Of a DNA stretch of 64,000 nucleotides, positions 59,401 to 64,000 are shown one piece after another. The first letter of the stretch is position 1, and every line of letters starts with the position of its first letter. The notes beneath the pieces were generated by a model that made no database searches, had not been told where the DNA came from, and saw nothing but the letters and a program-made list of their open reading frames with translations. Where the stretch lies: assembly GCA_013397435.1 (NCBI GenBank), contig VZRG01001036.1, forward strand, positions 118,532 to 182,531, given 5' to 3'. The stretch is from Erythrocercus mccallii (taxonomy: Eukaryota > Chordata > Aves > Passeriformes > Dicruridae). The position numbers and the translations under genes are program-made.

Positions 59401-59636
59401 CAGCTGTTGGTTGCTCACCTCTGGGCCGGTTTTGCTGGCCAGATCTGAGCCAGGTCTTGTTTGGTTTCTGCAGGAAGGAGCACATCCTGGCCATCCTGGC
59501 GCTCCGGGGGCTGGGGCGCGCCAAACGAGCGGCGATTTTCCGGCAAGTGTGCCATGCACAGGAGAGCTCTGACAGAGGGGAGGGCTGCACACTCTTCGCT
59601 GAAATTGATGTTCCAGTAATCATCAGCTGCTTCTAA
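40485..59636 (+). CDS. EXOC3L4: Exocyst complex component 3-like protein 4 (EXOC3/Sec6 family), complete 11-exon coding region
   Basis: Seen: eleven exons join into one 2103-nt frame (700 residues plus TAA). The segments are 40485-40818, 43842-44493, 47054-47171, 48153-48278, 49507-49607, 50979-51074, 53076-53190, 55151-55273, 55554-55706, 57157-57278 and 59474-59636. Every intron is GT-AG and all split codons close properly. The first about 110 residues are Ser/Lys/Glu-rich and probably disordered; the rest is a helical Sec6-like domain. The C-terminal third carries family-like motifs, including EVHKYVVKEY, KMSLEAA, YPDIRKEHILAILALRGLG and a final EIDVPVIISCF. Family knowledge: EXOC3 paralogues (EXOC3L1/2/4, TNFAIP2) resemble the exocyst tethering subunit Sec6 and act at the cytoplasmic face of membranes in vesicle tethering or membrane-protrusion biology; the specific role of EXOC3L4 is poorly known. 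The length is close to that of mammalian EXOC3L4 (about 720 residues, from memory). TNFAIP2 or EXOC3L2 are the alternatives; family membership is near certain, the paralogue less so. Confidence 0.85.
40819..43841 (+). other. EXOC3L4: Intron 1 of EXOC3L4
   Basis: GT-AG, 3023 bp. It holds a perfect 17-bp tandem duplication at 42574-42607 and otherwise unremarkable AT-moderate sequence. The open frames in 42960-43570 on both strands overlap each other and show no family resemblance, so I take them as chance frames. Confidence 0.8.
42574..42607. repeat. Perfect 17-bp tandem duplication
   Basis: Unit ACATGCCTAAAGGATAC occurs twice head to tail (42574-42590 and 42591-42607) without mismatch, suggesting a recent slippage event in intron 1. 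Confidence 0.95.
43842..44493 (+). CDS. EXOC3L4: EXOC3L4 coding exon 2 (residues 112-328, start of Sec6-like domain)
   Basis: This is the largest coding exon, 652 nt. The acceptor is TTTCTGCAG at 43833-43841 after a C/T-rich tract; the donor is CACAG|GTGAGC. It encodes an acidic, helical segment: EINELIQKRQLLEAFASIKLMEDE, split here as EINELIQKRQLL then EAFASIKLMEDE, followed by RKWREQWRKAINESARKRV, the usual WR..W..A feature of EXOC3 paralogues, and LDLHLHYLQEHLREDLLKI, YPEEYQVCDTYVEAFHNAI and LYILLDWMANTYHR. The first codon after the splice Val is an ATG with good context (43844), a possible alternative start. Confidence 0.93.
44494..47053 (+). other. EXOC3L4: Intron 2 of EXOC3L4
   Basis: GT-AG, 2560 bp. 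The last 250 bases before the acceptor are AT-rich. No repeat element or extra exon recognised. Confidence 0.8.
47054..47171 (+). CDS. EXOC3L4: EXOC3L4 coding exon 3
   Basis: The acceptor is TTCTTTCCAG and the donor is GCAAAG|GTGAGC. The first base completes AG|T (Ser) from the previous exon. It encodes EHFLGHPELKPEV, then LLLTPADWDKLENDYITSAK. The D..L..Y..S pattern is where EXOC3 relatives carry the helix just after the domain's first third. It ends in phase 0. Confidence 0.88.
47172..48152 (+). other. EXOC3L4: Intron 3 of EXOC3L4
   Basis: GT-AG, 981 bp. Nothing recognisable apart from the splice sites. Confidence 0.8.
48153..48278 (+). CDS. EXOC3L4: EXOC3L4 coding exon 4
   Basis: The acceptor is CATTTAG and the exon is 126 nt, exactly 42 codons, phase 0 at both ends. 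It encodes INSYFGKILRLEVKEKWEKE and then LYHASLSFDIQT, a charged helix with the family's W-containing middle. The donor ACG|GTATTT is weak after position +3. Confidence 0.85.
48279..49506 (+). other. EXOC3L4: Intron 4 of EXOC3L4
   Basis: GT-AG, 1228 bp. It includes a G-run near 48300 and a purine-only simple repeat at 48789-48825. Confidence 0.8.
48789..48825 (+). repeat. Purine-rich (GAAA)n/(GA)n simple repeat
   Basis: A run containing only A and G, ending in four GAAA-type units, in intron 4. Confidence 0.85.
49507..49607 (+). CDS. EXOC3L4: EXOC3L4 coding exon 5
   Basis: The acceptor is CCCTTTTCTAG. It encodes IFGQHVKLSRDISRSLETK and then MLELCMAELLEFIPR, a helix equivalent to the 'I...L...L...LP.FL' segment in TNFAIP2 and EXOC3L paralogues. 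The exon ends with two bases (AG) completed by G to Arg in the next exon. The donor CCAAG|GTCATC lacks the usual purine at +3 and G at +5. Confidence 0.84.
49608..50978 (+). other. EXOC3L4: Intron 5 of EXOC3L4
   Basis: GT-AG, 1371 bp, with a weak donor (GTCATC). A T-rich pyrimidine tract lies at 50171-50268. Confidence 0.78.
50171..50268 (+). repeat. T/C-rich low-complexity tract
   Basis: About 98 bases dominated by T with CTTTGTT and TTTTTCTT units, about 710 bp upstream of the exon 6 acceptor. Confidence 0.85.
50979..51074 (+). CDS. EXOC3L4: EXOC3L4 coding exon 6
   Basis: The acceptor is TTTTCCTACAG and the donor is GGT|GTAAGT, a near-perfect donor. It encodes FEQEFMDWSTAQDSPIFVPY and LVAYINSFHDL, matching the family pattern of an F..F helix followed by an 'I N ... 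F' segment (relatives have IANINN/F). It ends with GT of a split Val codon. Confidence 0.87.
51075..53075 (+). other. EXOC3L4: Intron 6 of EXOC3L4
   Basis: GT-AG, 2001 bp. It contains a small CpG-containing GC-rich patch around 51870-52040 and a (CA)9 microsatellite at 52499-52516. The 146-residue open frame through the GC patch does not fit the reading frame or family and is ignored. Confidence 0.8.
52499..52516 (+). repeat. (AC)9 microsatellite
   Basis: Nine uninterrupted AC dinucleotides in intron 6. Confidence 0.95.
53076..53190 (+). CDS. EXOC3L4: EXOC3L4 coding exon 7
   Basis: The acceptor is TCTCTCTGTAG and the donor is CACAG|GTAAGA. It encodes SGLERAFQVNTEQLQKILAA and LTRNFTNIFLTKLKTKAQ, with first base G completing Val. 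It corresponds to the family segment leading into the C-terminal bundle. Phase 0 at the end. Confidence 0.86.
53191..55150 (+). other. EXOC3L4: Intron 7 of EXOC3L4
   Basis: GT-AG, 1960 bp. No repeats or extra exons recognised; an eight-base T/C-only tract ending in TTTTTTTCAG precedes exon 8. Confidence 0.8.
55151..55273 (+). CDS. EXOC3L4: EXOC3L4 coding exon 8
   Basis: The acceptor is TTTTTTTCAG; 41 codons in phase 0. It encodes PLLKKILTKKWILATERPDS and LALAVSQFSEHLQHMREPLGQ. The 'PL.K......W' start is shared with TNFAIP2-type paralogues. The donor is GGCAG|GTAGGC. Confidence 0.88.
55554..55706 (+). CDS. EXOC3L4: EXOC3L4 coding exon 9
   Basis: The acceptor is CTTTTTAACCAG; 51 codons, phase 0 at both ends. 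It encodes DLLHEVHKYVVKEYVTQVI, the EVH.YVV.EY family signature, then KMSLEAAIIHNILMDQ. This exon is the best evidence for an EXOC3L4-like paralogue rather than EXOC3 itself. The donor is ATCAG|GTACGT. Confidence 0.92.
55916..56005. repeat. Perfect 45-bp tandem duplication
   Basis: Two identical 45-base units (55916-55960, 55961-56005), each starting CATGTTCAGCCAGCAGCTG and ending GTGTTTTAA, followed by a partial third start (TATGTTC). Complete identity suggests a young minisatellite or tandem-duplication polymorphism. Confidence 0.95.
56381..56422 (+). repeat. (GATA)n microsatellite
   Basis: About ten GATA units with one GACA interruption near 56413, in intron 9; flanked on the left by degenerate GATA-like sequence from about 56347. 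Confidence 0.95.
56422..56454 (+). repeat. Alternating purine-pyrimidine tract (GT)n(GC)n(GT)n
   Basis: 33 bases alternate strictly purine/pyrimidine: a GT run, GCATGCGCGCG in the centre, then another GT run. Such tracts are classic candidates for Z-DNA. It directly abuts the GATA array. Confidence 0.9.
57157..57278 (+). CDS. EXOC3L4: EXOC3L4 coding exon 10
   Basis: The acceptor is TTTGTCCACAG. It encodes GSDADWLLPAIDHIANIIGE and ending in ELCQDYPDIR. The W L..A...IA.II pattern and the YPD motif are characteristic of the Sec6 C-terminus across EXOC3 relatives. The donor is ATCAG|GTATGT; it ends with AG completed to Arg by the last exon. Confidence 0.92.
57521..57604 (+). repeat. (TGGAA)n pentanucleotide array, about 17 copies
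   Basis: Sixteen perfect TGGAA units plus TGGA, uninterrupted. It sits exactly at the 3'-end side of a minus-strand CR1 remnant, so it probably grew from the short CR1 terminal repeat. A frame reading (WNGME)n through it is not a gene. Confidence 0.95.
57605..57865 (-). mobile_element. CR1 LINE 3'-end fragment, minus strand
   Basis: The plus strand matches the reverse complement of avian CR1 3' ends as I know them: GGAAGGGACTTACAGTGATA near the left edge, then TGTCTCTTGAGCACTGACAG, ACCACCTCTCTAGGAAGCCT, AATGCTTCCTAATGTCAAGT and TTTGAACCATTCCCATGT in the expected order. It is 5'-truncated, as CR1 copies usually are. It lies in intron 10, opposite to the host gene. Confidence 0.88.
58616..58666 (+). 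repeat. A-rich (CAAA)n low-complexity tract
   Basis: Runs of CAAA, CAAAA and AATA units on the plus strand. Read on the minus strand this gives a spurious Phe/Leu/Val-rich frame. Confidence 0.85.
59474..59636 (+). CDS. EXOC3L4: EXOC3L4 last coding exon 11 with stop
   Basis: The acceptor is GGTTTCTGCAG. It encodes KEHILAILALRGLGRAKRAA and, after a Cys/Asp/Gly-rich link, LFAEIDVPVIISCF, followed by TAA at 59634-59636. The 'HI.AIL..RG' motif closes the Sec6 domain in the family; the short tail 'F.EI.VP' is typical of EXOC3L-type ends. The exon is locally GC-rich. Confidence 0.93.
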
Positions 59637-60802
59637 CACAGGACCAAAGTCTGCATCCTGCCTCCTCCTACACTGCCTGTACACATGATCCAAAATCTGC
59701 TAACCTGCCTTGTTCCTCTGCAAACCCAAACTTTTGATTGCTGTGGAGAAAGGAGTAGTTTCCTGAACTTCCTACCCCAAGTTCAGAACCCAAAGGCAAC
59801 AGATGCACCAAGACACCAACCTCCTGTAAGAGCTCCTGGGCACCAGCTCCAGCCCAGACATGGTGTCCACCTCATGTTCCATATGGATTCTATTCCTAGG
59901 AGGCTGCTCCACTGTTTGGTACAAGATTGAATGTATTTTCAAAGAACAGAAGAAAACCAAAAGCAGTTCACTCAGCTATATAAAGGCCTCAGAGCTATAT
60001 TAAGGCTTGGACTGTGCTCTGCATAATTATACAGCAACAGAGCAAGAGCCTCCCTCATAATTAGTGCCCATGAGCAACCGAGGGGCAGAGCTTGGGCAGG
60101 GATGTGGTAGCACCCAAGCTTTATTCCTCCCCCACAAACCAGCTGGCTGAGCTGGCATGACACAAGGTCATGACGTTGTGACCTGAGGCCACAAACCACT
60201 ACCTGCCTGGGGAGGAAAACACTGGGTAACCAAACCCCATGGCCAGGATACACAGCACATGGAACACCCTCCTCGCCAGGGTGACCCCCATGAGCTCTCT
60301 GGCATTTCAGCAGATTCAGCCCTCAGTCGAGGGCTGCCTTGCAAGACTCCTGTTGGACTGAAGATCTGTTCATGCCATCACATCTCTGCATGTACAGACA
60401 TGTCTAGACTGCAATGCCATGTGGAGGGAGGCTCCAAGTTCTCCTTGACTTGGTGAAAGTGCCACCATGCCTCTAGTGCATTTTCTTGTGTGTTTAAATG
60501 CATTTTTAACAGATCTGTTACAATCTGACTACAGTATGAAACCAAATGTGTGGTGGAGAGACAGTGCTACAGATGAGATCCTCATCCAGTGTAAACCAGC
60601 ATCATCCCATTTATGGACATGGATCACCACAGGATTAACTCCACGAAGGATCCAAAGCACTACATCCAGCATCTGCAGGGGAGATTGAAAGAGACATTCA
60701 GCCTAAAGCTGTATAAATCTAATTTTATTTAATTCAATTTATCCTTTAGGTTGCCCTCCACAGGATTTAATCTAAGACTTTACAGAGATGTGTTTATGAT
60801 CT

Positions 60803-60808
60803 ATTAAA
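60803..60808 (+). promoter_or_regulatory. Candidate poly(A) signal ATTAAA
   Basis: The common variant hexamer 1.17 kb after the stop codon, in AT-rich sequence; GT-rich downstream sequence (AAATGTGGACATGG) follows within 30 bases. Confidence 0.3.
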
Positions 60809-61750
60809 ATGATAAATGTGGACATGGCATAGCCTTGAACACTATTTTTTTCTGGCAGCAGGGCTTACAGCATTAGCAGTGAGTCCCTTTTGTTTCCATT
60901 GCTTTGGGCTGCACAGTATAAATTTCAGCCTGGGTGAGCAGCAAGTGCTGGTGACAGGCCAAGGGAAACGTTCTGATGGGTAAAGAAGCACAGAATGCAC
61001 CTTTAATTCACAACCATCATATGAAACTTTTTCTAAGGTAGACTTGTTACCTCCACAGTCAAGATAAGGTGTTTTTCTAAAGATGGCTTTAAAGTATCAG
61101 GTATAAATTGAGAGCTTGAAGCAGGAAATCCTGGGAGGAATTTCTGCCCTGCATCATTCTTCAATACATCTCATGACAATTCCCATAAACCCTTAGCTTG
61201 GTGACTCCCTGTGTTTGCTACGGAGAAGGATAAGTAAAATGTTGTCTGATTCTCCCATTAGGTGTGCAGAACACATGAACACTTCAGAGCTTCCCTCCCC
61301 TGTCCTGGGGACATGGTGCAAGCAGGAAGCCCCCATGGGTCTGTAAGCTACATTTTCCCTCCCAGCAGCATGGAAGAGCATCAGTGCTGAGAGACTTACA
61401 TTTACTGTTAGAAGGATTGACTGAGCAGGAGAGATACAAAGAAGATTTTGACTTTTGCATGCTAGGTCTGAGATTTCTAAAACTGCACTCCTGGAGTGCA
61501 GGATTTGAGGCACTAAAGCCTCAGTGAGAGATTTCGTGCACCAGAAATTTCCCTCTACCACATATGCAGCTCTCATCCAAGCACCTCACGCAAGGCAGCT
61601 GTGGCATTTTCCCAAGTGCATTATTTCAACGTATACTGGGGTTTTCAATCTCTTTCCTTTACTGGTAGACCCTCCACAAAGCAACTGCCTTTCCTCAGGC
61701 TCCAGCTGCCTGTCCCTGGGATTAGATAAGATGCCCAGTTTCCATTTTCT

Positions 61751-61756
61751 AATAAA
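61751..61756 (+). promoter_or_regulatory. Candidate poly(A) signal AATAAA
   Basis: The first canonical AATAAA after the stop codon, 2.1 kb downstream. Alternative to the ATTAAA at 60803. Confidence 0.3.
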
Positions 61757-61770
61757 AGCAAATTGCTCCC

Positions 61771-64000
61771 CTGAAGTCAATAAGGAAAGCTGGGCACAGT
61801 GGTCTGTCTTTTGTCACAGCCTCTCCTGGGACACTCAGATCCTGCAGCCTGGCATCCTGTGAGCGAGTGGCAGGCACACAGCCAGCTTCCTCTGGGAGCT
61901 GCTGCGCTCAGTCTGCTTGCTCTTCAGCAAACCAGTTTAAGGTTAACCCCATTATGGCAAGGCCATGATTGAGCCCTGCCCTGACAGCTGTGCAAACGGA
62001 GAGGGGGCTCCAGGATAGGCAAGGAGTGGGGCTGCCTCTGGGCAGGGGGATGCTCAGTCTGGGCTGCAGAGCCAGCTGAGCAAGGAAAAAGGAAGAGATG
62101 TACTTTCCAAAATGAGCTGCTTCTGTCCAGCTGTCTTCTGTGGAAGACCCAGTGTTCATGACAGCCATTCTTCACATTCCAAAAAAAAGGGAAGAAAGGC
62201 CTCCTAGGGCTTTTAAGTGTGGAATATGCAGCTCTTGTAGGAAAGTGCCAAGAAGCTCAATTATTACTGTTAATTCCTTCTGCTTGTTGTTTCTCTGTGA
62301 AGAAAAACACCATCATCCCTATTCCTATCCCAGCACAGAGTTGCATTATCCCCAGGACACACTTCTCATGTTTACCCCAAATGGCCCAAGCTACTATGTG
62401 CAGATGCATCTCTGGTGAATAATGCTGTCTCAAAAGCATCAAACTAAATGAAAAAGCCAAACTCTCTCCAGACTTAGGTTCTCAGGAGTGAATGTTGCAT
62501 TTGGGAGGTGGGGGGAGGCAGATCTGGCACAACTGACTGTGCTGTGTGGGTGGTGAAAGATTTTTTTTTGTTTGTTTGTTTCAGAGGTCTCTGATGTTTC
62601 ACAATAGTGTTTGTTTCTGATTTGGGGTGAAAAGCAAAGGGCAGTGACAGCAGCCAGGGTGCATGAGCCGGCATTTGCCATCTGAGACCAGCCATTGGGT
62701 GCCACCATTTCACCAATTTTGTTCTATGAAGTTGTTCTTTCCTGGAAGGAAGATACGGGAAAGAGATTCAGTTGCAGCAAGAAAGGAGAGCACCAAAACA
62801 TCGCAGCGAATGCCCAGGAGGCTGTCCCTCACATGGGGATCATAATCAATCAGTCAAAATATTCCTGAAAAGAGCCTTTTAGTGCAGCACCTCTATAATT
62901 TTTAGCTCCCTGTCATGTGGTATCTTTCAGAAATGATCTTCCAGTTGGTTTAAAATATTAAAGATGATCAGTAAGAAGAGGAATGATGTATTGCATCCAC
63001 TTTATGTGCTGGGTGATGTGGCCTGGCAGCACCCCAGCACACACAGCTGGGATGACATAAAGTGCCAAGACATTATTATCTCAGGGATGGCTGAAAAGTA
63101 AAGTTATATTAGTTTTAGGTTTCACTGCTATGTTAGTTCTATATCACGCTTCTCCCAAGTACTGGTGTTTAGCAAACATTTATTATCTGTATTTTGCATC
63201 TTTCTCCATGAAATCTTGTTTTGGTTGGGTTTACTGCCCCAAAGCCAGTCATTTTGGTTCTTTGGTACTGGGCAGATACAGGAGTGCTTTGCTCAGCATC
63301 ACTGTGCATTTCCATCCCTTGAGGACAATTTTATGTAATACTGCTAATGACACCATGACATTACTACAGGGATTGGCCCACTTCCCCCATAAAACCTGAG
63401 CAAGAGAGCAGTCAGGTTGCTGGAGCATTGATTTAAACTCTTTGCTATCACTGTTTCAGCAAAAAGACAATACTGGGAAAAGGTGAAGGCTGATATACAT
63501 TAATGGGTAGCAAAAGTGGATTAACTTTTAAAAAATTACTAGAACTTTCTCTAGTCCCAGTTTGAGGGCACTGACCACATGAACTTTGCCTGCCTGCCTT
63601 CAACCCTGTCACACAAAGCTCTGCAAAAAGCCTCTAATACTCTTCCAGTGTAGTACTCTCAATTTGTATTTGTAAATTCATACAAAGCCATTAGAATACA
63701 TTTTCCCAGAAAAGAATACGTAAGGCAGAGAAAACTCTGGAAAAGGGCTGTTGTAGTATTTCTGCCATCTTCATACTACCTGAAAGTCTTGAACTGTCAG
63801 TGTAAGGCTTTCCTGCAAGCTGCACAGAGATTGCAGCTCTTGCTAAATGAGGCAGAAAGAATGAATGGCAGATTAAAGGTGAGCACCTGAGTCCCAAGAC
63901 ATTTGACCAGGCATAGTTTATGTTTGGCCAGGCATGAAACTGTGCCTGGCAGCACATGTAGTCTATGCTCCATGAGTGTGGGACTGGGGACATGCCATGG
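61771..64000. other. Downstream intergenic, nothing recognised
   Basis: Only the (TTTG)n tract at 62561; short frames without resemblance to known proteins. Confidence 0.65.
62561..62581 (+). repeat. T-run plus (TTTG)n simple repeat
   Basis: Nine T then GTTT units. Confidence 0.85.

Larger units (their letters stand above)
57279..59473 (+). other. EXOC3L4: Intron 10 of EXOC3L4
   Basis: GT-AG, 2195 bp. It holds the (TGGAA)n array, the CR1 remnant just after it and an A-rich (CAAA)n tract at 58616-58666. Confidence 0.8.
59637..61770 (+). other. EXOC3L4: Presumed 3' UTR and immediate downstream flank
   Basis: No further coding exon is seen after the TAA at 59634. Candidate poly(A) hexamers occur at 60803 (ATTAAA) and 61751 (AATAAA); which one, if either, is used cannot be told from sequence alone. 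Confidence 0.4.

Noticed and set aside
59977..59984. TATATAAA-like motif after the EXOC3L4 stop
   Set aside because: Isolated TATA-like string in AT-rich 3' sequence, no following gene or other promoter element.
62158..62418. Cys-rich short frame (CGICSSC)
   Set aside because: Overlapped by other frames, short, no zinc-binding spacing over a full domain and no splice or promoter context.

Overview
This window reads as nuclear DNA from a bird, probably a passerine, although I could not check the species. The evidence is spliced vertebrate-type gene structure, CR1 LINE remnants in the style typical of birds, low repeat density, a solo retroviral LTR, scattered CpG-rich patches, and no bacterial gene organisation. 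Almost all long open frames are chance frames or opposite-strand shadows in GC-rich DNA.

Positions 1-40427 look like a gene-poor intergenic or far-upstream region. They hold two CR1 remnants near 6.6-7.0 kb, a very old CR1-like stretch near 8.8-9.2 kb, a 34-A homopolymer at 17.05 kb, GC/CpG-rich patches near 3-4, 23.5, 27.9 and 31.9-32.6 kb, and a 423-bp solo LTR on the minus strand at 36212-36634. The 31.9-32.6 kb patch is the best promoter-like CpG island and lies about 8 kb upstream of the first coding exon.

Positions 40428-59636 hold one complete plus-strand gene of the exocyst EXOC3/Sec6 family, most like EXOC3L4. I could join eleven coding exons with GT-AG introns and perfectly matching phases into a 700-residue frame: 40485-40818, 43842-44493, 47054-47171, 48153-48278, 49507-49607, 50979-51074, 53076-53190, 55151-55273, 55554-55706, 57157-57278 and 59474-59636. 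The introns carry simple repeats, a perfect 45-bp tandem duplication, a GATA array joined to a 33-nt alternating purine-pyrimidine tract, and a (TGGAA)n array fused to a CR1 3' end.

Positions 59637-64000 are the presumed 3' UTR and downstream flank, with candidate poly(A) signals at 60803 and 61751 and no further recognisable gene. I saw no RNA gene, CRISPR array or gene system of a new kind. The most unusual items are the LTR with its hairpin-plus-poly(A) architecture, the orphan CpG island, and the intronic unusual-DNA tracts.
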